Assembly: GCF_023896955.1 (NCBI RefSeq)
Contig: NZ_JAMHIW010000013.1
Coordinates: forward strand, 62,001 to 126,000
DNA from: Micromonospora sp. RHAY321
GTDB taxonomy: Bacteria > Actinomycetota > Actinomycetes > Mycobacteriales > Micromonosporaceae
Direction of reading: 5' to 3'
DNA length: 64,000 nucleotides
Both the position numbers and the translations under genes were made by a program. The notes beneath the pieces were generated by a model. The model worked only from the letters and a program-made list of their open reading frames with translations. It did not search any database and was not told where the DNA came from. This document shows, piece by piece, positions 10,220 to 18,690 of the stretch (position 1 is its first letter; each line of letters begins with the position of its first letter).

Positions 10220-11164
10220 GTGCCGACGAACTTCACCGCCGGGCCGGTCCGGGTCCGGGTCCCCGCCACCAGTGCCAACCTGGGCCCGGGCTTCGACGCG
10301 CTGGGTCTCGCCCTCGGTCTCCACGACGACCTGGCCGCCGAGGTCACGACGGGTGGGGTCCGGGTGACGGTGACCGGGCAGGGCGCCGGTGAGCTGCCCG
10401 ACGACGACCGGCACCTGGTGGTGCGGGCGATGCGGGCCGCCTTCGACGTGCTCGGCGCCCAGCCCGAGGGGCTGAGCGTGGAGTGCGTCAACCGGATCCC
10501 GCAGGCGCGCGGGCTGGGCTCGTCGTCCGCCGCGATCGTCGCCGGGGTGTTGCTGGCCCGTGCCCTGGTCGCCGACGGGGAGCGGCGGCTGGACGAGGCG
10601 GCAGCCCTCCGGCTGACCGCCGAGATCGAGGGCCACCCGGACAATGTGGCGCCGTGCCTGCTGGGTGGCTTCACGTTGGCCTGGTCCGAGCCGACCGGCG
10701 CCCGCGCGGTTTCCCTGCCGGTCGCCGAAGGGGTGCGGCCCACTCTTTTTGTGCCCGAGGTGCGCGGGTTGACCGCGTCGGCGCGGGCGGCGTTGCCGGC
10801 CACCGTGCCGCACGGCGACGCCGCGTTGACCGCCGGGCGGGCGGCGCTGCTGGTGCACGCGCTGACCACGGACCCGGCGCTGCTGCTGCCCGCTACCGTC
10901 GACCGGCTCCACCAGGATTACCGCGCACCCACGATGCCGGCGACATCGGCCCTGGTCAACGCGTTGCGAGCGGCCGGTGTGGCGGCTGTGGTCAGTGGGG
11001 CCGGCCCGACCGTTCTGGCGCTCAGCGAGCCTCCGGCGGGCTTCCAGCTGGGAACAGACTGGCAGATCTGGAAGTTACCGATAGACGTCAGCGGTGCGCG
11101 GGTCGCCCGGGGTAGACTTGGACACGCCGAGCGGGACCCTGTTGCCGCAGGTCGGAAGAGTTGA
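10220..11164 (+). CDS. thrB: Homoserine kinase
   Basis: GHMP-family kinase that phosphorylates homoserine to O-phosphohomoserine, the substrate of ThrC. The 314-residue protein begins with a GTG. The ATP-binding glycine/serine loop is PQARGLGSSSAA at residues 94-105. The N-terminal VRVPATSANLGPGFD is diagnostic of homoserine kinases, and AVVSGAGPTVLAL forms the C-terminal GHMP motif. It is separated from hom and thrC by two transporter genes. A TAGCAT hexamer about 10 bp upstream suggests a short-leader or leaderless transcript. The stop codon lies within the presumed promoter and leader region of rho. Confidence 0.96.
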   Translation: MPTNFTAGPVRVRVPATSANLGPGFDALGLALGLHDDLAAEVTTGGVRVTVTGQGAGELPDDDRHLVVRAMRAAFDVLGAQPEGLSVECVNRIPQARGLGSSSAAIVAGVLLARALVADGERRLDEAAALRLTAEIEGHPDNVAPCLLGGFTLAWSEPTGARAVSLPVAEGVRPTLFVPEVRGLTASARAALPATVPHGDAALTAGRAALLVHALTTDPALLLPATVDRLHQDYRAPTMPATSALVNALRAAGVAAVVSGAGPTVLALSEPPAGFQLGTDWQIWKLPIDVSGARVARGRLGHAERDPVAAGRKS

Positions 11165-11459
11165 TTACGCTCTAGACCTAGCACAGCCGCGAAGCACGCG
11201 ATCTCCTGCGGGGCGGCGCACCCCCGAAGCTCTCGGCGGTCAGCCCGTCACCCCTGCCAAGGCCCACGCCGCACCGCAGTTTCCACAGGTCGCCGCAGAC
11301 GGCGAGACCTGCTCACCGACTTCTGGTGAGTCGGGATACCGACCGGCTGCTGTGTCACAGACTCCCGCGACGCGTCCTTGCGAGGCGGGTGCACCGAGGC
11401 CGCCCGGCCACCTGAGCTCCGACTCCGGGCAGTCCCGGCCTATCGAGGGAAGGAATCCA
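11165..11459 (+). promoter_or_regulatory. Long 5' leader region of rho
   Basis: About 295 nt separate the thrB stop from the rho start and contain no independent gene. The rho frame stays open across it back to 11094, but that reading is composition-driven (Pro/Arg/Ala) and overlaps thrB. A TAGACT hexamer at 11112-11117 inside thrB and a TAGACC near 11173 are promoter -10 candidates. A long rho leader fits autoregulation by Rho-dependent attenuation, which is known for rho in other bacteria; here that is inference. Confidence 0.5.
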
Positions 11460-13559
11460 TTGAGCGACACCACCGACGTGACGTCGGATGTTTCCAACGT
11501 CGCTGGCGATGCCACCACCGCCGCTCCCGCCCGTCGGCGGCGTAGCGGCACCGGTCTGTCGGCGATGCTGCTGCCAGAGCTGCAGAGCCTGGCCGCGTCG
11601 CTCGGCATCTCCGGCACGGCTCGCATGCGCAAGGGCGAGCTGATCGCCGCGATCTCCGAGCGGCAGGGCGGCAACGCCGCCGGGACCCCTCGACCGCGGG
11701 CCGAGGTAGCGGCTGCGGCCGCTCCGACCCGTGAGGAGGTGCGGGAGACCGTGGACCGTCCGGCGGCCGAGGCACGCAGCACCGACCAGGCGCCGGCCGA
11801 GCCGGCCGCCGAGACCGAGACCCGGGGTCGTACCCGGCGGAGCCGCACCACCGCGGCGGAGGCGCGTACCACTGAGGCGCGTCCGACCGAGGCGCGTGCC
11901 GCCGAGGCGCGTACCGACGAGGCGGAAGCCGGCGAGCGGACCGACCGGGGCGAGAACCGCCGGGACCGGGCCGAGCGTCCGGAGCGCGCGGAGCGTGCGG
12001 ACCGCGGCGACCGTGCCGAGCGGGGCGAGCGTGCCGAGCGCGGCGAGCGCAGTGACCGAGGCGACCGTGCCGAGCGGGGCGAGCGTGCCGAGCGGGGCGA
12101 GCGCAGTGACCGGGGCGACCGTGCCGAGCGCGGCGACCGCAACGATCGTGCGGAGCGTGCCGACCGGGGCGAGCGCAACGACCGTGGCGAGCGTGCCGAG
12201 CGTGCCGAGCGCAACGAGCGCAGTGACCGGGGCGACCGCAACGACCGCAACGACCGTGGTCAGCGCGTCGAGCGCGACAACGACGACGATGACGGCGAGG
12301 GCGGCGGCCGGCGTGGCCGGCGCAGCCGCTTCCGGGACCGTCGCCGTGGCCGTGGCGAGCGCACCGAGACCGGTGGCGACTCCGGTGGTGGGCGTGAGCC
12401 GCAGGTCAGCGAGGACGACGTGCTCGTCCCGGTGGCCGGCATCATCGACGTGCTCGACAACTACGCCTTCGTGCGGACGACCGGTTACCTGGCCGGTCCG
12501 AACGACGTGTACGTCTCGATGTCCCAGATCAAGAAGTACGGCCTGCGCCGCGGTGACGCGATCACCGGTGCGGTGCGTGCGGCCCGCGAGGGCGGCAACA
12601 GCGGCGACCAGCGGCGCGACAAGTACAACCCGCTGATGCGGCTGGACACCATCAACGGCATGGAGCCGGAGGAGGCGCGGCGCCGGCCGGAGTTCTACAA
12701 GCTCACGCCGCTCTACCCGCAGGAGCGCCTGCGCCTGGAGACCGAGCCGCACATCCTGACCACCCGGGTCATCGACCTGGTCATGCCGATCGGCAAGGGC
12801 CAGCGGGCGCTCATCGTGTCGCCGCCGAAGGCGGGTAAGACGATGGTGCTGCAGGCGATCGCGAACGCGATCACCCGCAACAACCCGGAGTGCCACCTCA
12901 TGGTGGTGCTGGTCGACGAGCGGCCCGAAGAGGTCACCGACATGCAGCGTTCGGTGAAGGGCGAGGTCATCGCGGCCACGTTCGACCGGCCGCCGCAGGA
13001 CCACACCACGGTGGCCGAGCTCGCGATCGAGCGGGCGAAGCGCCTGGTCGAGCTGGGGCACGACGTGGTCGTGCTGCTGGACTCGGTGACCCGGCTGGGC
13101 CGGTCGTACAACCTGGCGGCGCCGGCCAGCGGCCGGATCATGTCGGGTGGTATCGACTCCACCGCGCTCTACCCGCCGAAGCGCTTCCTCGGCGCGGCCC
13201 GCAACATCGAGAACGGCGGGTCGCTGACCATCCTCGCCACCGCGCTGGTGGAGACCGGGTCCATGGCGGACACGGTCATCTTCGAGGAGTTCAAGGGCAC
13301 CGGTAACGCGGAGCTGAAGCTGGACCGGAAGATCGCCGACAAGCGGACCTTCCCGGCCATCGACATCAACCCGTCCGGCACCCGTAAGGAAGAGGTCCTC
13401 CTCGCGCCTGAGGAACTGGCCATCATCCACAAGCTCCGCAAGGTGCTGCACTCGCTGGACTCGCAGGCGGCGCTGGACCTGCTGCTGGACCGGCTCAAGC
13501 AGTCCCGCACCAACATCGAGTTCCTGATGCAGATCGCGAAGTCGACGCCGGGGGAGTGA
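11460..13559 (+). CDS. rho: Transcription termination factor Rho (large actinobacterial form)
   Basis: RNA-dependent hexameric ATPase that terminates transcription. I chose the TTG at 11460 because a GAGGGAAGGA ribosome site precedes it and it gives the expected MSDTTDVTSD N-terminus; the product is 699 residues. Order of parts: a Rho_N helix-extension-helix (LSAMLLPELQSLAASLGI, residues ~35-75); a charged Arg/Glu/Asp/Gly-rich insert (~80-320) built of degenerate RGDRAERGER-like repeats; the cold-shock RNA-binding fold (AGIIDVLDNYAFVRTTGYL); the Walker A loop PPKAGKT near residue 456; and Walker B (VVVLLDSVTRLGRSYN). The insert is typical of high-GC Gram-positive Rho and probably adds RNA affinity. 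A clear terminator follows. Confidence 0.97.
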   Translation: MSDTTDVTSDVSNVAGDATTAAPARRRRSGTGLSAMLLPELQSLAASLGISGTARMRKGELIAAISERQGGNAAGTPRPRAEVAAAAAPTREEVRETVDRPAAEARSTDQAPAEPAAETETRGRTRRSRTTAAEARTTEARPTEARAAEARTDEAEAGERTDRGENRRDRAERPERAERADRGDRAERGERAERGERSDRGDRAERGERAERGERSDRGDRAERGDRNDRAERADRGERNDRGERAERAERNERSDRGDRNDRNDRGQRVERDNDDDDGEGGGRRGRRSRFRDRRRGRGERTETGGDSGGGREPQVSEDDVLVPVAGIIDVLDNYAFVRTTGYLAGPNDVYVSMSQIKKYGLRRGDAITGAVRAAREGGNSGDQRRDKYNPLMRLDTINGMEPEEARRRPEFYKLTPLYPQERLRLETEPHILTTRVIDLVMPIGKGQRALIVSPPKAGKTMVLQAIANAITRNNPECHLMVVLVDERPEEVTDMQRSVKGEVIAATFDRPPQDHTTVAELAIERAKRLVELGHDVVVLLDSVTRLGRSYNLAAPASGRIMSGGIDSTALYPPKRFLGAARNIENGGSLTILATALVETGSMADTVIFEEFKGTGNAELKLDRKIADKRTFPAIDINPSGTRKEEVLLAPEELAIIHKLRKVLHSLDSQAALDLLLDRLKQSRTNIEFLMQIAKSTPGE
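12006..12113 (+). repeat. 54-nt tandem repeat inside rho
   Basis: Two adjacent 54-nt in-frame units (12006-12059 and 12060-12113) are almost identical, and a partial third copy follows. Each encodes GDRAERGERAERGERSDR. The surrounding 11940-12290 stretch is a more degenerate expansion of the same Arg/Asp/Glu/Gly codons. Confidence 0.85.
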
Positions 13560-13577
13560 TCCCCGGGTGACCACCGG

Positions 13578-13606
13578 AGGGGCACGGCCATCTCGGCCGT
13601 GCCCCT
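13578..13606 (+). terminator. rho terminator
   Basis: A 12-bp perfect stem (AGGGGCACGGCC with its complement) and a 5-nt loop, 18 bp after the rho stop and followed by TCGTCGTG. This is a strong intrinsic-type hairpin. Confidence 0.8.
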
Positions 13607-13712
13607 TCGTCGTGTCCACCCGCCGTGCGGACGGGCGACGGGTGTGAAGTTTTCCTTCGGTTCAGCCGGTACATCTTGAAACTTCTATTCACAATCGGGT
13701 TGACTGTCGTCC

Positions 13713-16700
13713 ATGCGTACCCGCAGACGATCCGCCCGCCGCACCGGCGTCCTGCTGCTGACGCCGCTGCTCGCCCTGGCCGTTCCGGTGCCGGCGACCG
13801 CCGCGCCGGCCCCGCCCGCCGTCGCCGCCCCGACGGCCGCTCCGGCCGCCGCCGCCACCGGCCTGGAGCCGGCCGGCGGCCTGGAGACCACGAAGGCCAC
13901 CCGACCGGTCGCGCCGGGGGTGCAGCTCACCTCCTTCGACCGGTACGACGCCGATGGCTGGCTGCGTGCCGACGCGCTCACCACCGACCTCACCGGCGGG
14001 GCCACCGTCGACTACGTCAACTCCGGAGCGGTCAGCCGTGCCGAGCCTCTGCGCACGGCGGTGGACAGCTCGCGCGCGGTCGCGGCGGTCAACGGCGACT
14101 TCTTCGACATCAACAATTCCGGTGCCGCCCAGGGGGTCGGCATCCGCGACGGTGAGCTGATCCAGTCGGCGGTCAGCGGGCACCGTAACGCGGTGGCGGT
14201 CACCGCCGACGGGCTCGGGCGCGTGATCGAGGTGAACTTCGACGGCACCGCCACCCTGCCGGGCGGCCCGGTGCCGCTGACCCAGTTCAACAACATCGTG
14301 CAGGCCGACGGCATCGGTGCGTTCACCGAGCTCTGGGGGACGTACTCCCGGCAGCGGGCGGTGGAGGGCGCGGCCCGGGTCGTCGAGGTCACCGTCGTCG
14401 GCGGCCGGGTGGCCGCGGTTGCCGGCGCGGCCGGCAGCGGCCCGATCGTCGCCGGCAGCACGGTGCTGCTCGGTCGCGACGCCGGCGCGGACGCGCTGGC
14501 CGGGCTCCGCGCCGGTGACCCGGTGACGGTGGCCTGGCGGCCCAAGCCGTCCGACGGCAGCACCCTGCACGCGGCGGTCGGCGGCGGCAACGTCCTGGTC
14601 CGCGACGGGGTCGTGCAGACCATCACCGATCCCGCGCTGGCCCCGCGCACCGCGGTCGGCTTCACCGCCGACGGTCGCAAAATGATCATGTTGACGGTGG
14701 ACGGCCGGCAGGCCGACAGCCGTGGCGTCACCCAGACCGAGATGGGCCGGATGATGGCCGAGCTGGGCGCCCACCACGCGCTCAACCTGGATGGCGGCGG
14801 CTCGTCCACGCTGCTGGCCCGGGAGCCGGGCGCGCCGGCCGTGCAGGTGGAGAACAGCCCCTCCGACGGCAGCGAGCGGCCCGTGCCCAACGGCCTGGCC
14901 ATCTACGCACCGAAGGGCAGCGGCCGGCTCACCGGCTACTGGGTGGAGACCGCCAGCGACCCCACCGCCGCCCCGGGCGTCTCGCCGGTGCGCGGTGGCC
15001 GGCCGGACCGGGTCTTCCCCGGGCTGACCCGCACTCTCACGGCGGCCGGCTACGACGAGACGTACGGCCCGGCGGCCGGCACGCCGACCTGGCGGGCGAC
15101 TCCGGCGGTGCACGGCCGGGTCGACCGGCAGGGGGTGTTCCATGCCGGCGCTCCGGGGGCCAGCACGGTCACCGCCGCCCGTGGCCGGGCCGCCGGCTCG
15201 CTGGGCCTCACCGTGCTCGGCCCGTTGCAACGGATCGGTTCCACAGTCGACCGCGTCGGGCTGACCGGCCGGGACGGCAGCGCGGTGGTCGGGGTGGTCG
15301 GCTACGACGCCGAGGGCAACACGGCGCCGATCGAGCCGGCCGACCTGACCCTCGACTACGACCGGGACCTGCTGCGTGTCGTACCCACCGGGAACGGCAA
15401 CCTCGCCGTCACCGCGCTGCGGGACACCGGCTCCGGCCTCATCACCGTCCACGTCGGACGGACCAGTGCCGTCGTGCCGGTCACCGTCGGGCTGACCGAC
15501 GTGCCGGTGGCCGGCTTCGAGGACGCCGCGTCCTGGCGGTTCAGCCAGGCCCGCGCCAGCGGATCGGTCGCGCCGGCGCCGGGCCACACCGGCACCGGCC
15601 TGCGGATGTCGTACGACTTCAGCCAGTCCACCGGCACCCGGGCCGCGTACGCCGACCCGCCGGCCTGGATCGAGGTGCCCGGCCAGCCGCAGGCGTTCGG
15701 TATGTGGATCCACGGCAACGGCACGGGGGAGTGGCCCAGCCTGCACCTGCACGACGCCCAGGACACCCAGCACGTGCTGCGCGGCCCGCTGATCACCTGG
15801 ACCGGCTGGCGGTACGTGGAGTTCGCGGTGCCCGCCGGGGTGCAGTACCCGGTCCGGGTGCGCCGGTTCTACGTGGCCGAGACCAACGCCGCCGCGCAGT
15901 ACACCAGCGAGGTGGTCATCGACGACCTGGTGGCGAAGGTGCCGCCCTCCGTGGACGTGCCGGCGGAGCCGCCGCGTACCGACCGGGTGGTGGTCCGCGA
16001 CGGCACCGTGGACGGCGCTCCCTGGCGGTTCGCCGTGCTGTCCGACGCCCAGTTCGTCGCCGCCGACCCGGACAGCGACCTGGTCGCCCAGGCCCGTCGG
16101 ACGCTGCGCGAGGTGAAGGCCGCCCGGCCGGACTTCCTGCTGATCAACGGGGACTTCGTCGACACCGCCTACCCGGCGGACTTCGCGCTGGCCAGGCGGA
16201 TCCTCGACGAGGAGCTGGGCGACGCGCTGCCCTGGTACTACGTGCCCGGCAACCACGAGATCATGGGTGCGCCGATCAGCAACTTCCAGGCCGCGTTCGG
16301 TGCCACCTCGCGGGTCTTCGACCACGCGGGCACGCGGTTCGTCACGCTGAACTCGTCCACCGGCACCCTGCGCGGCGGTGGCTTCGACCAGGTCCGGATG
16401 CTGCGGGAGGCGCTGGACGCGGCGGCCACCGACAAACGCGTCGGCTCGGTCGTCGTGCTGCACCACCACCCGGCGCGCGACCCCAGCCCGGCTGAGGCCA
16501 GCCAGCTCGGCGACCGCAAGGAGGCGGCGCTGCTGGAGCAGTGGCTGGCCGACTTCCAGCACCGCACCGGCAAGGGCGCGCTCTTCGTCGGCGGGCACGT
16601 CGGAACCTTCCACGCCGAGCGGGTGGACGGGGTGCCGTACGTGATCAATGGCAACGCGGGCAAGACGCCGTCCACCCCGGCGGACCAGGGCGGCTTCACC

Positions 16701-17111
16701 GGATGGTCGGAGTTCGGCGTGGACCCGGTCACCCCGGCCGAGGCCGACCAGGCCCGGCGCGACCCGCGCGCCGAGGGACCCCGCTGGGTGGACGTGGAGT
16801 TCCACGCCCACGTGGACCGTCTGGCGCTGACCGCCCCGGCCAGCGTCGTGGTCGGCACCCCGGCGCGGGTCACCGCCACGCTGACCCAGCCCGGTGGCCG
16901 TACCGTCCCGGTGGCCGCGCCGGTCAGCGCCGACTGGGCCGCCTCGCCGCAGGTGTACGTCGGCTCGGCGGCCGGGGTACGCCCCTGGCACACCGCCCGT
17001 TTCGACCCGGCAACCGGCACCCTGACCGCCCTGCGTCCCGGCGCCCCGGTACGCCTGACGGTCACCGTCAACGAGATGCGCACCGAAGCGACCATCGCCA
17101 TCACCCGCTGA
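13713..17111 (+). CDS. Secreted phosphodiester glycosidase fused to metallophosphatase
   Basis: Exported protein of 1132 residues. A twin-Arg-rich N-terminus, MRTRRRSARR, precedes a hydrophobic core and an ATA-AP cleavage site near residue 30. Residues ~55-390 match the NAGPA/phosphodiester glycosidase fold (VNGDFFDINNSGAAQG, and LNLDGGGSSTLLAR at 357-370). Ig-like material (~410-560) and a jelly-roll-like segment follow. Residues ~765-985 are a calcineurin-like metallophosphatase with metal-binding motifs SDAQF, NGDFVD (~811), GNHE (~845), HHHP (~916) and GGHVGTFH (~959). A Big2-like domain ends the protein. A relatively AT-rich promoter stretch (13645-13712) precedes the ATG. A role in scavenging phosphate from wall glycophosphates or teichoic acid is plausible but inferred. 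Confidence 0.85.
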   Translation: MRTRRRSARRTGVLLLTPLLALAVPVPATAAPAPPAVAAPTAAPAAAATGLEPAGGLETTKATRPVAPGVQLTSFDRYDADGWLRADALTTDLTGGATVDYVNSGAVSRAEPLRTAVDSSRAVAAVNGDFFDINNSGAAQGVGIRDGELIQSAVSGHRNAVAVTADGLGRVIEVNFDGTATLPGGPVPLTQFNNIVQADGIGAFTELWGTYSRQRAVEGAARVVEVTVVGGRVAAVAGAAGSGPIVAGSTVLLGRDAGADALAGLRAGDPVTVAWRPKPSDGSTLHAAVGGGNVLVRDGVVQTITDPALAPRTAVGFTADGRKMIMLTVDGRQADSRGVTQTEMGRMMAELGAHHALNLDGGGSSTLLAREPGAPAVQVENSPSDGSERPVPNGLAIYAPKGSGRLTGYWVETASDPTAAPGVSPVRGGRPDRVFPGLTRTLTAAGYDETYGPAAGTPTWRATPAVHGRVDRQGVFHAGAPGASTVTAARGRAAGSLGLTVLGPLQRIGSTVDRVGLTGRDGSAVVGVVGYDAEGNTAPIEPADLTLDYDRDLLRVVPTGNGNLAVTALRDTGSGLITVHVGRTSAVVPVTVGLTDVPVAGFEDAASWRFSQARASGSVAPAPGHTGTGLRMSYDFSQSTGTRAAYADPPAWIEVPGQPQAFGMWIHGNGTGEWPSLHLHDAQDTQHVLRGPLITWTGWRYVEFAVPAGVQYPVRVRRFYVAETNAAAQYTSEVVIDDLVAKVPPSVDVPAEPPRTDRVVVRDGTVDGAPWRFAVLSDAQFVAADPDSDLVAQARRTLREVKAARPDFLLINGDFVDTAYPADFALARRILDEELGDALPWYYVPGNHEIMGAPISNFQAAFGATSRVFDHAGTRFVTLNSSTGTLRGGGFDQVRMLREALDAAATDKRVGSVVVLHHHPARDPSPAEASQLGDRKEAALLEQWLADFQHRTGKGALFVGGHVGTFHAERVDGVPYVINGNAGKTPSTPADQGGFTGWSEFGVDPVTPAEADQARRDPRAEGPRWVDVEFHAHVDRLALTAPASVVVGTPARVTATLTQPGGRTVPVAAPVSADWAASPQVYVGSAAGVRPWHTARFDPATGTLTALRPGAPVRLTVTVNEMRTEATIAITR

Positions 17112-17118
17112 CGTGTGC

Positions 17119-17158
17119 GGAAGGGTCCCTTCCTGTCGCCCCAGGAAGGGACCCTTCC
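17119..17158. terminator. Perfect 17-bp palindromic hairpin
   Basis: Arms 17119-17135 and 17142-17158 pair perfectly around a 6-nt loop. Each arm is itself nearly palindromic (GGAAGGGTCCCTTCC and GGAAGGGACCCTTCC), so alternative foldings exist. It lies between convergent genes, 7 bp after one and 30 bp from the end of the other, and probably works in both directions. Confidence 0.8.
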
Positions 17159-17188
17159 CTGCGCCGCAGACCTCGGAAGCCGCGACCC

Positions 17189-18085
17189 TCAGAAGTCCCC
17201 GTCGGCGACCTGGAAGACCGTGAGGCCCAGGGCGCGCCACATCTGGACCACCTGGACACGGTCGTCGAAGACGCCGACCACCCGGTAGCGGTCCCGGATC
17301 TCCCGGTCGTAGATCTCGCGTTTGACGATCGAGTCCTTGCGCGAGTCGCCGACGGCACGCAGGTGCAGGCCGAGGTAGGGGACCCGGACGTGCCGGGCCA
17401 GCCACGCCTCGGTGGCGGCCCGGGCCGAGGCGTCCCGCCCGGAGCAGAAGACCACCCCGTAGCCGGCCGCGTGCATCGCCCGGACCGCCGCGATCACCGC
17501 CGGGTTCGGCTCGTCCTCGCCGACCCGGGTCATGTCGTACGGGCTGCGGGAGACGGCCAGCGCGACGGTGCCGTCGATGTCCACGAGCACGATCTCCGGT
17601 GGCTCGGTCGACGGGGGGTGGACGGTGGCGGGTCGTCCGGTGCGGGCCTGCGGCACCGGCAACGGCAGCGCCCGCCCCGCCAGGTACCGCTCGTGCAGTC
17701 GGGAGATCACGTCGGCACCGACCCGGTCGGCCTCCGGGCGGGCGGCGTCGCGGCGCAGGCACTCGGCCAACGGCACGTCGGTGAAGTCGTGCACCTCGAA
17801 CTCCGCGCCGTACCGGGCGGCCAGGTCGGCCCAGTCCCGCAGGGTCCGCGAGCGCAGGTTGGTGTCGTCCACGCAGACGTCCGCGCGGGCACGCAGCAGC
17901 GCCTCGACCTGGGCTCGCTGGACCACGGTCACCTGCGCCTCCGCCCACTGCGTGAAGAGCCGCTCGCCGTGCAGCATGCGGCGCAGGTCGTCGCGGTTGA
18001 CCCGGACCACGGACGGCTGGAGGGTCCGGGCGAAGGTCGTCTTGCCGGACGCGGGCAGTCCCCGGGTGGCGATCAGGCGGGTCAT
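17189..18085 (-). CDS. T4-Pnkp-like 5'-kinase / 3'-phosphatase
   Basis: Two-domain end-healing enzyme of 298 residues. Residues 1-150 are a P-loop kinase: Walker A GLPASGKTT at 9-17, VNRDDLRRML, and DDTNLRSRT at ~73-81. Residues ~163-298 are a HAD-type phosphatase with the nucleophile motif VDIDGT at 168-173, CSGRD, KREIYDREIRDRYRV and VFDDR, ending in FQVADGDF. The kinase-then-phosphatase order is that of phage T4 polynucleotide kinase, which repairs cleaved RNA or DNA by adding a 5' phosphate and removing a 3' phosphate. No ligase is adjacent. It converges on the phosphodiester glycosidase gene and is divergent from rpmE. Actual substrate (nicked tRNA or DNA) is unknown. Confidence 0.85.
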   Translation of the reverse strand: MTRLIATRGLPASGKTTFARTLQPSVVRVNRDDLRRMLHGERLFTQWAEAQVTVVQRAQVEALLRARADVCVDDTNLRSRTLRDWADLAARYGAEFEVHDFTDVPLAECLRRDAARPEADRVGADVISRLHERYLAGRALPLPVPQARTGRPATVHPPSTEPPEIVLVDIDGTVALAVSRSPYDMTRVGEDEPNPAVIAAVRAMHAAGYGVVFCSGRDASARAATEAWLARHVRVPYLGLHLRAVGDSRKDSIVKREIYDREIRDRYRVVGVFDDRVQVVQMWRALGLTVFQVADGDF

Positions 18086-18360
18086 CGGCTCCCCTCCGGC
18101 TCGGCGCGCGTACCCCCGACGGGGTACTCGGCGGCGGGCCGCCGACCGGCTGAATGCCCGGCCAGGCGGCGGGAATGCGGACGGGTAGGCACGTGTTGAC
18201 GATGCCGGACGAGGTGTGCGGCCCGATTATCGGGTCGGCTCAGGCCCATGGCACACTGGTCAATCGGCCACCGGTTCCGGTTCACGCCCGAGCCCGTCGT
18301 GCACGGCGCGACGGGCGGTGACGGCGACCCGGCGACCACCAACGAGAGGACCGAGGCGAG

Positions 18361-18585
18361 ATGAAGGCAAACATCCACCCGGAGTACGTGACCACCGAGG
18401 TCAGCTGCTCCTGTGGCAACACGTTCACGACCCGCAGCACCGCCAAGGGCGGGGCGATCCACGTCGAGACCTGCAGCGCCTGCCACCCGTTCTACACCGG
18501 TAAGCAGCGCGTTCTCGACACCGCCGGTCGGGTCGCGAAGTTCCAGCAGAAGTACGCCAAGGTTCAGGCGAAGAAGGCCAAGTAA
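18361..18585 (+). CDS. rpmE: 50S ribosomal protein L31 (zinc-binding form)
   Basis: Small ribosomal protein of 74 residues. The zinc-binding cysteines are present (CSCGN near residue 16 and [12 protein letters not shown]), so this is the C-plus paralogue rather than the zinc-free form induced in zinc starvation. The YTGKQR motif and Lys-rich tail are typical. GAGAGGACCGAGGCGAG precedes the ATG. The 275 bp upstream contain a TTGACG hexamer (18196-18201) and a CCGATTATCGGG palindrome but no Zur box that I can recognise with confidence. The gene is followed closely by prfA, the usual actinobacterial order. Confidence 0.97.
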   Translation: MKANIHPEYVTTEVSCSCGNTFTTRSTAKGGAIHVETCSACHPFYTGKQRVLDTAGRVAKFQQKYAKVQAKKAK

Positions 18586-18690
18586 CTTACCGTTCGGCGC
18601 CCGTGTCCGGTTTCGCACCGGACGCGGGCGCCGTCGGCATTCCCCCCGTCTTCGCCCTGGCACCGCACCCGTCGAAGGAGCATCCGCAGC

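Noticed and set aside
11094-11459. An N-terminal extension of Rho from an upstream in-frame start
   Set aside because: It would overlap thrB, has no ribosome site and encodes Pro/Arg-rich filler; the TTG at 11460 has a good ribosome site.
13689-17948. A minus-strand frame of ~1400 codons over the phosphodiester glycosidase gene
   Set aside because: It is compositional only and spans a strong terminator and two real genes.
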